Assembly: GCA_965651935.1 (NCBI GenBank)
Contig: CBFGTC010000007.1
Location: 1 to 64,000, forward strand
Reading direction: 5' to 3'
Length of the DNA stretch: 64,000 nt
DNA from: JAFEDN01 sp965651935
Lineage (GTDB): Bacteria; Pseudomonadota; Gammaproteobacteria; Coxiellales; Coxiellaceae
Shown: one piece after another, positions 27,307 through 35,687 of the stretch
How positions within the stretch are numbered: position 1 is the first letter of the stretch
How the letters are laid out: the number at the start of each line of letters is the position of its first letter
The notes under the pieces: generated by a model
Database searches by the model: none
What the model was told of the DNA's origin: nothing
Seen by the model: only the letters and a program-made list of their open reading frames with translations
Position numbers and translations under genes: made by a program

Positions 27307-30300
27307 TTAACTAAAACTGGAACTGGATGATGAGCTGGTATTATATTCCGTTTCCTCATCACTACCACTTCCATCGGATATATATGGACGCCTACTCACT
27401 ATTTTTGCTTGATCTTGTGGACTCAACATTGAAGATGAATGTTGGTCAGTCTGGTTGTTTCCAAACTCTTGGGCCTGTTTAGAAGAAGTATTAAACATTG
27501 TCAGGATCGGCAAAATAGGAATAAGTGGAGGGGGATTCATAAGCGGGGTTTCCATAGGAGGAGCATCAGCGAGGCTAACTTGGCTTTCAATCTGAATAAT
27601 TAAATCTTGATCTTGGGATTGGGTTTCTCTTGGTGTTTGAGATGTGGCTGATGACGATTTCATAGACGGAGGAACAGGAATTAATTGATCAGCTTCAAGG
27701 TCTGGAATTTTTAATTTATTCTGTTCATTATAACTCTCGTCAGTTGAAATTTCGACTGTAAATTTAAATGGACTGTTAAAACTCGAATCTTTATTTAAGG
27801 CTTCATAATCGGGTTTCTTCCACGGTAATTGCTTTGCATCATTATTAGAAACTGAATTCGCATTGACTACATCTTTAGCTATTCCACTCATTTTGCTGAT
27901 AGACTCAAGTTCCTCTTTTATTTGTTTATCAATTTTAAGTTTTTCAATTTCATAATTTTCATCCCATTTTGTATAACAAGCTTTCCAATCAGAATTAGAA
28001 CTTCTCAACAGAGATTGTTTAAATTCTTTTATTGTTGAGAATTTTTTTTCGAGAATTTTTATCAAATTATTTAAATCAAGTGAATGCACGTGAGCCTTGT
28101 ATTTATGAATTGTTGCATAAATTCTTTTATCTCCCAGCATTTCTCCAGTATACAATTTATACTTTATTACATCGCTATTTTTTTTGGAAGGGAATACAAG
28201 CTGTTCTTCCGACCAATTTAATTTAGTCAATTCCCAATTGGTCCCTTCTCGACAACCATAAAATAACAATTGGTTCGCGCGTTTTATTAACGCAGGAACT
28301 TTATTTTTCGTAATGTCTGCTACTATTTCCGTTAAATTATTTACGGATTCATCAACTGTAAATAAATAGATATCATATCCTTCCCGACAATGGGCTTTCT
28401 CATATTGTTCTAAAGATTCTTTATAGTATTCCAAGATCGCTTGGTATTTACCATACGATTCCATGATCAATTTCAATGACTCTGTTAATTTTTTTGGATT
28501 ATCAGTTTTGGTTTTGTATTCTTGATGCTGAGTTTCTTTTAAAATTCTAGCCAAAAGTAATCCATGCTCTCGTTCAGCTTTTAGTAAAGTTAATGATTGA
28601 AATAAAATTGAATTATAATAGCCATCTTTTTTCGCTTTGTTAAACATCTCTAAAAGAAAATCGATAGTATACTGATCACGAAATTTATTATGACTAAAAG
28701 TTTGTGTAGCAAAGTTTTCCGGCACTAATTTAAATAATTTTTTATTATTAAATCTTTCCTTTATCTGCGTCCAAAATAATGATTCCTCCTCTATTGTGGG
28801 ATATAAAATTAAATTAAAAAAATCGGCATCTTCGTAATTTGATTTAATAGCTACTGAAACATCATTTTTTTTAATTTTTCGAGCAAAGTTCTCACAAATA
28901 TCGTTGTATTGATCACAAAAATATTTTACTGAAATATCCATAATCATTAAATTTTGAGAAAAATTTCCGATAAATGAGGATTTATTCAAGCTAATTAAGG
29001 TAAATGCATCCCTGGATATCATTTTTTGTTCTATTAAAAAATCAATCAAGCCTTGTTTGTTATTTCTCAAATAACTTTCAGCTAATTCTTTTGCTTTGTT
29101 TTGCAAAGCGAGGCGAGATCGATTTTTTTTATTTACCATTTGATCTGTTAATGCAGCTTGAATAGATTTCTGGTCATTTTTTTGACTAATCTTTAACGGT
29201 TGTGCATCATTTTGAGCAGATATTAGCTGTTGCATGACAACTTGAATAGATTTATCGTCCTGTTCTTCAACTTTTTGACGAAACCGTGAAAGATCGGTAT
29301 TGTAAAGAAGAAACTTCATGAGAGTAGAGATTAGCGAAAAACCTCTATTAAACTGATTAAAATCATTTTTTCCCTGTACTGTAATGGACTCATCAGTGAG
29401 TGGGTTGGTTAAGTTATCTAGGTAATCCAACTCTTTAAATATTCCACCAGTTTCCACTATTTCTTCTAAATCAGGCAATAAATGATTGAGTGCTGACAAA
29501 AGAGAATTATAAATTTGACAATTTTTTTTATACATATCAAGAACAAAAACATCATTAGATTTGGAAGGAGGCGTTGAATTTAAACTATTATCTAATTTAT
29601 TTTTTTCATCTAATCCGTTAGACTCAGGTAATATACCTCGCACACGATTATGAATAATCCGTGAATTAATTAATTTTAAAACAGTTTTGATTGAAAATAA
29701 TTTTTCATAAGTTTCTTGATGAAGCTGAGAAAAAACATCAGAAAAATTTTTTTGATAAAAAAAATCAGTGGCTAGCTTTAGCACTTTTTGGTGAGTTTTG
29801 TCCACATCTACCCATTCTATAGCGTCAAAGTCATTTTTTTTGATATAGTCTATCAATGAATTAATTTCACTAAAATATTTAGCAGCTATTTCAATTTTGT
29901 TCATAGAATTGCTTTGGGACTCCAGCACCTTCTCATCTGGGTCATTTTTTTTACTCATAAATACTTTAACTTTCTTAATAAACTCTTCCAGCTTTTCCTG
30001 ATTTTGAAGAATCTTTAATAATTCAAAATCTTTATCTTGCGTCTCTTGAGTTAAATTTGAATATTTTTCTTCAAAAAACCCTGACAACAATCCCTCTTTT
30101 AATTTTTCCTGCAATATGATTAAGTCAGACAACCTTCCAAAATATTTTTCCCTAAATAAATTATCAATTTTCTTTATGTAAAAAGGAGTTTCTAATTGAC
30201 ACTTAAGCGTGGATGTTAACTTCATCAGCTTACTATGTAAATACTTAAATTTTATTATTTCGCTTTTAGCGTTGTTTAGCCAATCTTGTAGTAAACCCCA

Positions 30301-30660
30301 GAATAACAATAAGTTTGTAAATATATCACTCGCTTCTTGATCACGTTGTTTACAATATTGATATTCCAGCGGACTAATAATATTTTTTTGATCTTTAGGA
30401 ATCAAATTTAATACTGGTTTATTTGCTGGGTCATACAAAAATGATTTGATATAAAAATCAGTCAAAGGGCAACTTGAAAATACTTTAATGGCTTCGGCTA
30501 GCATTTGAGAAGGAGTTCTAGTTACGCCTATACTGTAAATATCCCAAGGTGATTTAGTACTAATACCTAGACTATTATTAGGGGAAAAAAATTTTTTAAG
30601 TATTTTTTCTAATTCCTTCTGTTCTGCACTCTTTTCATCGACGATATTAATTTTAGACAT
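27307..30660 (-). CDS. Large orphan protein inserted in the dcw cluster, candidate secreted effector
   Basis: A 1117-aa protein that I cannot assign to any family. Residues ~1-950 are predominantly charged, helical and Lys/Asn/Phe/Leu-rich without signal peptide or membrane helices. The last ~150 residues look disordered: a Ser/Thr/Gln-rich stretch, a proline patch (NPPPLIPILPIL), and an extreme C terminus with an acidic cluster DEETE (~1101-1105) followed by seven serines (1109-1115) and Phe-Ser. Such acidic plus Ser-rich tails resemble Dot/Icm type IV secretion signals, but that is inference. The start is supported by GGGAG six bases before the ATG. DNA is markedly more AT-rich than the flanking ftsI and murE, consistent with acquisition. 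Transcription is in the operon direction. Confidence 0.7.
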   Translation of the reverse strand: MSKINIVDEKSAEQKELEKILKKFFSPNNSLGISTKSPWDIYSIGVTRTPSQMLAEAIKVFSSCPLTDFYIKSFLYDPANKPVLNLIPKDQKNIISPLEYQYCKQRDQEASDIFTNLLLFWGLLQDWLNNAKSEIIKFKYLHSKLMKLTSTLKCQLETPFYIKKIDNLFREKYFGRLSDLIILQEKLKEGLLSGFFEEKYSNLTQETQDKDFELLKILQNQEKLEEFIKKVKVFMSKKNDPDEKVLESQSNSMNKIEIAAKYFSEINSLIDYIKKNDFDAIEWVDVDKTHQKVLKLATDFFYQKNFSDVFSQLHQETYEKLFSIKTVLKLINSRIIHNRVRGILPESNGLDEKNKLDNSLNSTPPSKSNDVFVLDMYKKNCQIYNSLLSALNHLLPDLEEIVETGGIFKELDYLDNLTNPLTDESITVQGKNDFNQFNRGFSLISTLMKFLLYNTDLSRFRQKVEEQDDKSIQVVMQQLISAQNDAQPLKISQKNDQKSIQAALTDQMVNKKNRSRLALQNKAKELAESYLRNNKQGLIDFLIEQKMISRDAFTLISLNKSSFIGNFSQNLMIMDISVKYFCDQYNDICENFARKIKKNDVSVAIKSNYEDADFFNLILYPTIEEESLFWTQIKERFNNKKLFKLVPENFATQTFSHNKFRDQYTIDFLLEMFNKAKKDGYYNSILFQSLTLLKAEREHGLLLARILKETQHQEYKTKTDNPKKLTESLKLIMESYGKYQAILEYYKESLEQYEKAHCREGYDIYLFTVDESVNNLTEIVADITKNKVPALIKRANQLLFYGCREGTNWELTKLNWSEEQLVFPSKKNSDVIKYKLYTGEMLGDKRIYATIHKYKAHVHSLDLNNLIKILEKKFSTIKEFKQSLLRSSNSDWKACYTKWDENYEIEKLKIDKQIKEELESISKMSGIAKDVVNANSVSNNDAKQLPWKKPDYEALNKDSSFNSPFKFTVEISTDESYNEQNKLKIPDLEADQLIPVPPSMKSSSATSQTPRETQSQDQDLIIQIESQVSLADAPPMETPLMNPPPLIPILPILTMFNTSSKQAQEFGNNQTDQHSSSMLSPQDQAKIVSRRPYISDGSGSDEETEYNTSSSSSSSFS

Positions 30661-30743
30661 ATTAATCTCCCTTAATAAAAATTCGGTATTTTATGGATGA
30701 TCAAAAACTAACATATCATTTCAGCTTCTTCAAGCGTAGGTCC

Positions 30744-32450
30744 TTATTGTTGAGCCTGATCAGGAAGAATATTTAAAATCCGCAGCGATTCACTCATGAC
30801 TTGTGAAAACACCGGCGCAGAAACAAAGGCACCCATGTGATTACCATGAGGTTGACGTATCATTACCGCGATAACTAAACGCGGATTACTCAAAGGCGCA
30901 ATGCCTACAAACGACGAATTATAATTATGCCGGTCGTAACCATGCGGCCCTGCAATGTAGGAAGTACCGGTTTTGCCTCCTACACGATAGCCTGGCACTT
31001 GCGCCCGTACCCCCGTGTGATGATCCCCATTTTGGACTACCCTTTCCAACAGCGATAAAGTTTGTTCGGCAACATTAGCAGATAAGACTTGCTTCCCCGC
31101 TGGGACTTCGTTGATTTTTAAAAGCGATAATGGCCTTAAAACCCCGCCATCGGCAAAAATAGTGTAAGCATGAGCGAGTTGCAGCGTCGTCACGGCTAAT
31201 CCATAACCATAAGCCAAAGTGGCCACTTCACTGGGGCGCCACACTCTTTGTTCAGGTAAGCGGCCGCTGACCTCCCCTGGAAAATGACTATCGGACAATT
31301 CGCCAAAACCGGCATTGTGCAATAAATCCCAATGCGCATGTGGAGGGAGAGACATCATGATACGGGTAGCGCCGATATTACTCGATTTTGCTAACACATC
31401 CCCTACATCAATTATCCCAAAATTATCATCGTCACTAATTCGATAACCTCCCACTGCCATCCAACCCGGACGAGTATCGATGAGCGTATTGGGATGGTAT
31501 TTACCACTCGCTAACGCCAAAGCGATAGTGAATGTTTTAATGGTAGAACCTGGCTCGAACATATCGGTAACCGCACGATTGCGATAGCGGCCATCGTGTT
31601 GCGAAGGGCGGTTATTGGGATTATAAGAGGGCTGATTCACCATCGCCAGAACCTCGCCGGTTTTTGCATCCATCACCACCACTGATCCCCCCTCGGCTCG
31701 AAATTGCTCTACCGCTTTTTTTAATGCTGAATAAGCCGCATACTGAATCCTTTTATCAATACTTAAAGTTAAATTTTTTCCTTGTTCGGGTTTTTGCAAT
31801 AAAGCGAGTTCGGAAATAATATTACCGAGCCTGTCTTTAATCACTTGTTTTTTACCTGGAATGCCAGCTAACCATTGATCATATGCCAGCTCTAAACCCT
31901 CCTGACCATGATCATCCACGTTATTTAACCCAATCAAATGTGCCGTCACTTCTCCTTCAGGATAGTAACGCTTATATTCCCGCTGCAAAAAAACCCCGGG
32001 AATTTTTAGAGCGGCAATTTTTTCTGATACTTCGGGAGGATTACTTCGTTTTAAGTACACAAAACTACGATTGACTTGGGCATGAGCTAATTTATTTATT
32101 TCGCTAGTCGACATTTTTAAATTTTGCGCCAATAAATTCAGTTCTTGCGGTGTCGGATTAAATAAATTCGGATTTATCCAAATTGAATCAACCGGAGTAC
32201 TGATTGCCAAAGGTTGATTATTACGATCGGTAATCATGCCACGAAAAGAAGGAATTTCCACTTTACGGACTGTGCGCATTTGCCCTTGTTTAACGAGGAA
32301 TGCTCGATTAAAAATAGTTAAATCGACTAGACGTGCCAATAACCCGATAAAACACAGTGCTAAACCAATTAGAATTACCCAAATTCGCCATGACCCCGGC
32401 TTACTATTACGTTTTTCGCGAAACCGTCGGGTTTTTTTCCCTGATTGCAA
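30744..32450 (-). CDS. ftsI: Septal peptidoglycan transpeptidase FtsI (PBP3), TTG start
   Basis: A 568-aa class B penicillin-binding protein. It has an N-terminal cytoplasmic tail and membrane helix (IWVILIGLALCFIGLLARLV), a pedestal domain with FRGMITDRNNQPLAIS, and the transpeptidase motifs SxxK (GSTIKTF, near residue 305), SxN (KSSNIGA, near 360) and KTG (GGKTGTSYIAG, near 495). The start is a TTG preceded by AAGGAAG, whose bases overlap the ftsL stop; no suitable ATG is near. FtsI pairs with FtsW. Its 3' neighbour should be murE, but the large orphan gene intervenes. Confidence 0.97.
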   Translation of the reverse strand: MQSGKKTRRFREKRNSKPGSWRIWVILIGLALCFIGLLARLVDLTIFNRAFLVKQGQMRTVRKVEIPSFRGMITDRNNQPLAISTPVDSIWINPNLFNPTPQELNLLAQNLKMSTSEINKLAHAQVNRSFVYLKRSNPPEVSEKIAALKIPGVFLQREYKRYYPEGEVTAHLIGLNNVDDHGQEGLELAYDQWLAGIPGKKQVIKDRLGNIISELALLQKPEQGKNLTLSIDKRIQYAAYSALKKAVEQFRAEGGSVVVMDAKTGEVLAMVNQPSYNPNNRPSQHDGRYRNRAVTDMFEPGSTIKTFTIALALASGKYHPNTLIDTRPGWMAVGGYRISDDDNFGIIDVGDVLAKSSNIGATRIMMSLPPHAHWDLLHNAGFGELSDSHFPGEVSGRLPEQRVWRPSEVATLAYGYGLAVTTLQLAHAYTIFADGGVLRPLSLLKINEVPAGKQVLSANVAEQTLSLLERVVQNGDHHTGVRAQVPGYRVGGKTGTSYIAGPHGYDRHNYNSSFVGIAPLSNPRLVIAVMIRQPHGNHMGAFVSAPVFSQVMSESLRILNILPDQAQQ

Positions 32451-32460
32451 AATGACTTCC

Positions 32461-32805
32461 TTAAGACAGCTCTGTCAATAACACAATTTCTTTCGCATCA
32501 GGTGTATACATATGCAAATGTTTACTTGCTTTTTCTTGCACATTCGCTTGTGCAGCCCAGGTGCTTTGTTCCAATAGCAATTTTTGCCAGTCCAATTGCG
32601 CTTGCTGGTTAGCGTGGACCATATCTTGATAGCGGATAAATTCGCGCCGGTTCAAATCTTTGAGGTACACTACTGCAAAAGCGCATAAAATTACAAAAAC
32701 CATTAGGCAACGTGAACCCCAAGACCATTTTATTCGTTGTTGATGGCGGACCGCCGGCAGACGTGCCGCAGCACTATTCGTATATACTCGAGTGATCGCA
32801 TTCAT
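32461..32805 (-). CDS. ftsL: Cell division protein FtsL
   Basis: A 114-aa bitopic protein with one membrane helix (RCLMVFVILCAFAVVYLKDL, near residues 33-52) and a periplasmic coiled coil with QQAQLDWQKLLLEQSTWA, as in FtsL, which joins FtsB and FtsQ and activates FtsWI. It overlaps rsmH by ATGA, and ftsI follows after ten bases. Sequence conservation in the family is low, so the call relies on position and topology together. Confidence 0.93.
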   Translation of the reverse strand: MNAITRVYTNSAAARLPAVRHQQRIKWSWGSRCLMVFVILCAFAVVYLKDLNRREFIRYQDMVHANQQAQLDWQKLLLEQSTWAAQANVQEKASKHLHMYTPDAKEIVLLTELS

Positions 32806-33737
32806 GGTAATTTCTCCGCTATTCTAAGTCGAGCGCTCCGCGCTCGAGGATTAAGGTTGATTTCCGCACTCCCGGGACGGACCAAACGGTTGACCACCCG
32901 TAAATTTCGAATAATTTCTTTTTCTCGCAACGGTAATTTATGGGGCAAATTACCTTGGGATTGTTCTTGCATAAATTTCTTTACTATTTTATCTTCCAAT
33001 GAATGGAAACTAATCACTACCAATCTCCCACCGGCTTTCAAAATCTCTACGCTTTGCATTAGCGCACTTTGTAAAGCATTTAATTCGTGGTTAATAAAAA
33101 TTCGAATTGCTTGGAAGCTTCGCGTCGCAGGATGCTTCCCTTTTTCGTAAACCGGCACAGTTCGCGCAATCAGTTCTGCTAATTCACTGGTCGTAGCCAA
33201 GGGATTTATTTGCCGCTGCTTCACAATCGCGACAGCAATGCGTCTGGCGAATCGTTCTTCTCCATATTCTCTTATCACTTGCGCGATTTCTTCGGACTTG
33301 GCGTGGTTGAGCCATTGTGCCGCAGTGATCCCCTGCGTGGGATTCATGCGCATATCCAAAGGGCCTGAGCGTGTAAAACTAAATCCGCGCTCAGGATTGT
33401 CTAATTGTGGCGAAGACACCCCCAAATCCATTAACAACCCGTTCACTTTACCTTGCCAACCTTGTTCTGCCAGGATAGTTCCCAATTCCGTGAATGAAGC
33501 CAATTTAAGAGTAAATCGCGGATCTTTTTTGCAAACCATTACTTCTGCCGCGGCAATGGCGGCGGGGTCTTGGTCAATTGCTAATAACCGGCCTTGGGAG
33601 CCTAATTTTTCCAATATTAAGGCGCTGTGCCCACCTCGGCCAAACGTAGCGTCAACATAATAACCGTCTTCAACAATATTGAGACCCGTGATCACTTCTT
33701 CGGTAAGTACGGGTATATGCTCTTGTTGTGTTTTCAT
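32802..33737 (-). CDS. rsmH: 16S rRNA (cytosine-1402-N4)-methyltransferase RsmH (MraW)
   Basis: A 311-aa SAM-dependent methyltransferase modifying C1402 in the ribosomal P site. The SAM loop YVDATFGRGGHSALIL is near residue 28; LMDLGVSSPQLDNPERGFSF and RSFQAIRIFINHEL are diagnostic RsmH segments. Its ATG overlaps the mraZ stop, and its stop overlaps the ftsL ATG, giving a fully coupled mraZ-rsmH-ftsL start of the dcw operon. Confidence 0.98.
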   Translation of the reverse strand: MKTQQEHIPVLTEEVITGLNIVEDGYYVDATFGRGGHSALILEKLGSQGRLLAIDQDPAAIAAAEVMVCKKDPRFTLKLASFTELGTILAEQGWQGKVNGLLMDLGVSSPQLDNPERGFSFTRSGPLDMRMNPTQGITAAQWLNHAKSEEIAQVIREYGEERFARRIAVAIVKQRQINPLATTSELAELIARTVPVYEKGKHPATRSFQAIRIFINHELNALQSALMQSVEILKAGGRLVVISFHSLEDKIVKKFMQEQSQGNLPHKLPLREKEIIRNLRVVNRLVRPGSAEINLNPRARSARLRIAEKLP

Positions 33738-34192
33738 AACGATAACGACAAAAGCTCTGTCGACATGGCGCTCATTTGATGAGTAGCGTCAGCAAGCCAA
33801 GTAGCGCGGCTCTCCTGCCATTGGGCGTCATTCCAAATTTCGAATTTTTTACCTTGCCCCACTAACATCGCGGTTTTATCCAAACGTGCGTAATCTCGCA
33901 GCAACGGCGGAAGTAAAATCCGGCCTTGTTTATCAAGCTCCACGTCAGTGGCATGACCGATGAGTAAGCGCTGAATTCGACGTGAAGCTGGATGAAAACT
34001 GGATAATTGTTCTAATTTTTCTTCGATTTCTAACCAACGAGGCGTGGGATATAACAAAAGACAAGGTTGTTCTGTATCAATTGTCACCACCACCGTTTCA
34101 ACGCCTGATTCTAATAAGGCTGAGCGATAGCGGGACGGAATACTTAACCGCCCTTTAACGTCAATTTGTATCGCCGTTAATCCCCGAAACAT
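33734..34192 (-). CDS. mraZ: Transcriptional regulator MraZ
   Basis: A 152-aa protein made of two AbrB-like halves, visible as DVKGRLSIPSRYRSAL and DKQGRILLPPLLRDYA. MraZ is a ring-shaped DNA-binding protein that represses the dcw operon by binding repeats before its own gene. Upstream in-frame ATG codons exist, but the ATG at 34192 (MFRGLTAIQIDVKG) matches the family and has GGGAGG six to seven bases upstream. Period-10 TGGGG repeats in the leader support autoregulation here. Confidence 0.97.
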   Translation of the reverse strand: MFRGLTAIQIDVKGRLSIPSRYRSALLESGVETVVVTIDTEQPCLLLYPTPRWLEIEEKLEQLSSFHPASRRIQRLLIGHATDVELDKQGRILLPPLLRDYARLDKTAMLVGQGKKFEIWNDAQWQESRATWLADATHQMSAMSTELLSLSL

Positions 34193-34201
34193 GGGAACCC
34201 T

Positions 34202-34245
34202 CCCCACAATTCCCCACATTGTACCACTATTCTTTTGCTTCGCAA
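34202..34245 (-). promoter_or_regulatory. dcw promoter with MraZ boxes
   Basis: On the minus strand TTGCGA (34240-34245) and TACAAT (34218-34223) are 16 bases apart. Three MraZ-box-like units with exact 10-base spacing follow: TGGTA (34222-34226, overlapping the -10), TGGGG (34212-34216) and TGGGG (34202-34206). This reproduces the TGGGN-N5 array known for MraZ autorepression in E. coli. The last box merges into the mraZ ribosome binding site. Confidence 0.75.
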
Positions 34246-34428
34246 CTTCATTTTGGCCAAAAAATATGTAAGCCAAACTGTATGCATTAAACGATTACTG
34301 TATTGCCGCCTTTTAATAATCTAATTAAAATGAAAATCATGAGATTACCTATAGGGATATTCGGGCTTTGCGCGCGCGCCGCTGTTGTTCGCAATAAAAT
34401 GGAATTGTGGGATAAAAGTCTTTTTTAT

Positions 34429-34500
34429 TAGGGTCTGTTGACATTTCGCCGTCATTGCTTCGCTTCGCTCGCAATGACGGCGAAATGTCAACAGACCCTA
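34429..34500. repeat. 72-bp perfect palindromic element, MITE-like
   Basis: Two exact 30-base inverted arms (34429-34458 and 34471-34500) flank a 12-base spacer TTCGCTTCGCTC. The outer ends read TAGGGTCTGTTGACA, so the element is bounded by TA on both sides, as expected for a TA-targeting transposon derivative. The inner part, GTCATTGC...GCAATGAC around a TTCGCTTCGCTC core, resembles the widespread extragenic hairpin repeats of many bacteria. It encodes nothing. Confidence 0.85.
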
Positions 34501-34623
34501 GCTAACTATAAATAAAGAAGCAAGTCTAAGTCTTGTCCAATACAAGACTATTGCTTTTAAAGGAGCAAAACAAGTTAAAGTAGTCTCAGAAAGTTACCCA
34601 CGCTGCTTGCCAATGAGACAGAA

Positions 34624-35106
34624 TTAATCGCGAAAGTTACTGAATTGCAACGGTAACTGGAAATCCTGTTTTCGAAGCAAGGCAATCGCCGCTTGTAAAT
34701 CATCTTTTTTAGCGCCAGTGACTCTGACTTGATCTCCTAAAATAGAAGCCTGGATTTTTAATTTACTTTCTTTTAAGAATTTCACTATCTTTTTAGCTAT
34801 CTCACTATTGATGCCTTTTTGCATTGTCACTTTTTGTTCAGCAACCTTACCTGAAATGACCGGCGTCTCCGTTTTTATATGAGCCAAATCCACATTTCGC
34901 TTAATGAATTTTTTTTTCAGAATATCCATCATTTGATCAAGCTGAAACTCACTTTCAGCCTTCAGTGTAATATCGGAATCTTTCAAAACAAATAAAGCGT
35001 CAACCCCCTTAAAATCAAAGCGGGTAGCAATTTCTCGATTTGATTGATCAATGGCATTAGCCAGCTCATGTAAATTTAACTCACAAACGACGTCAAAACT
35101 GGGCAT
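34624..35106 (-). CDS. yajQ: YajQ-family nucleotide-binding protein
   Basis: A 160-aa protein covering the full YajQ family: MPSFDVVCELNLHELANAID at the start, REIATRFDFKGVDA near residue 25, and ASILGDQVRVTGAKKDDLQ near 120. The family has a duplicated ferredoxin-like fold; a Xanthomonas member binds cyclic di-GMP and acts in virulence regulation, but the general role is unclear. It is a single gene here. Confidence 0.96.
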   Translation of the reverse strand: MPSFDVVCELNLHELANAIDQSNREIATRFDFKGVDALFVLKDSDITLKAESEFQLDQMMDILKKKFIKRNVDLAHIKTETPVISGKVAEQKVTMQKGINSEIAKKIVKFLKESKLKIQASILGDQVRVTGAKKDDLQAAIALLRKQDFQLPLQFSNFRD

Positions 35107-35435
35107 AAAAACTCCGCATTAAAAATGTAATCAGAAAAAACTATAATGCTTCGAGTTGAGTGAGTTTTCAAGACTTTAGACCCTAATTTCAAAGCGACAG
35201 AAAAATAACCGCAATCCGTTTATCTCATTGATATTTAAAGAAAAATTTTCACCACAACCACAACCACCCCCACCAATTATCAAATCATTTGACTCAAAAT
35301 CAATAAGTTAGTATAATAAGAATTCAGAAATTCATAAAACATGATTTAAAATAATTATTTTAGTTAAGATTTTCTTAAGAAATGAACTGTAAAATTAAGT
35401 TTAATTCTCAGAATTAACCTTTTTTGGAGAAAAAA
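35107..35435. other. Intergenic region upstream of yajQ and the 60-aa gene
   Basis: This ~330-base region separates two divergent genes. It contains a simple C/A-rich stretch (ACCACAACCACAACC near 35253) and the near-consensus promoter at 35289-35317 facing right. Beyond the leader of the small gene I see no other coding or structured feature. Confidence 0.6.
35289..35317 (+). promoter_or_regulatory. Near-consensus sigma-70 promoter for the 60-aa gene
   Basis: TTGACT (35289-35294) and a perfect TATAAT (35312-35317) are separated by exactly 17 bases, the best match to consensus that I found in the window. The implied start near 35324 leaves a leader of about 110 bases before the ATG at 35436, long enough for regulation. 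Confidence 0.75.
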
Positions 35436-35618
35436 ATGAGCGATTTAACAAGTCAAAGCATATTTAGCGATAATGTAGCTAAAATGATTATCAATATGGG
35501 AGAAAAACGTTCCCTTGAGTCTTCCAAACTATTCACCAGCCAATTGGATAATTTGATGTTACACGAGGGCTTAGTTCAAAATAAAGGTTTTTCAACCGAA
35601 AATTCATACTCTTTATAA
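35436..35618 (+). CDS. Small orphan protein (60 aa) with its own promoter and terminator
   Basis: The product starts MSDLTSQSIFSDNVAKM and ends GFSTENSYSL; it is hydrophilic, amphipathic in places, and has no signal peptide, membrane helix or known motif. Reality as a gene is supported by a GGAGA Shine-Dalgarno at good spacing, a near-consensus promoter upstream and a strong intrinsic terminator directly downstream. It is therefore a monocistronic unit that may be highly expressed. A TTG four codons upstream precedes the Shine-Dalgarno and is rejected. Its function is unknown; a small secreted or regulatory protein is possible. Confidence 0.75.
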   Translation: MSDLTSQSIFSDNVAKMIINMGEKRSLESSKLFTSQLDNLMLHEGLVQNKGFSTENSYSL

Positions 35619-35630
35619 ATTCTAGATTAA

Positions 35631-35668
35631 CAATTCCCATGAAGTCTTTCATGGGAATTGCGCTTTTT
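35631..35668 (+). terminator. Strong Rho-independent terminator
   Basis: CAATTCCCATGAA and TTCATGGGAATTG form a perfect 13-bp stem with a GTCT tetraloop, followed by CGCTTTTTCT. It lies 13 bases after the 60-aa gene and points the same way. The stem may also stop the convergent L,D-transpeptidase transcript, though that side lacks an equal U tract. Confidence 0.9.
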
Positions 35669-35687
35669 CTAAATAACTTAAAATTAA

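Larger units (their letters stand above)
34193..34623. other. Intergenic region between mraZ and yajQ
   Basis: This ~430-base gap holds the dcw promoter and MraZ boxes at the left, a GC-alternating patch (GCGCGCGCGCC) near 34370, the 72-bp palindromic element (34429-34500), and a small hairpin AGTCTTGT-CCAAT-ACAAGACT (34529-34549) that could end yajQ transcription. I see no gene longer than about 35 codons. Confidence 0.6.

Noticed and set aside
34330..34430. About 35-codon plus-strand frame upstream of the palindromic element
   Set aside because: There is no ribosome site and it runs into the inserted element, so it is not supported as a gene.
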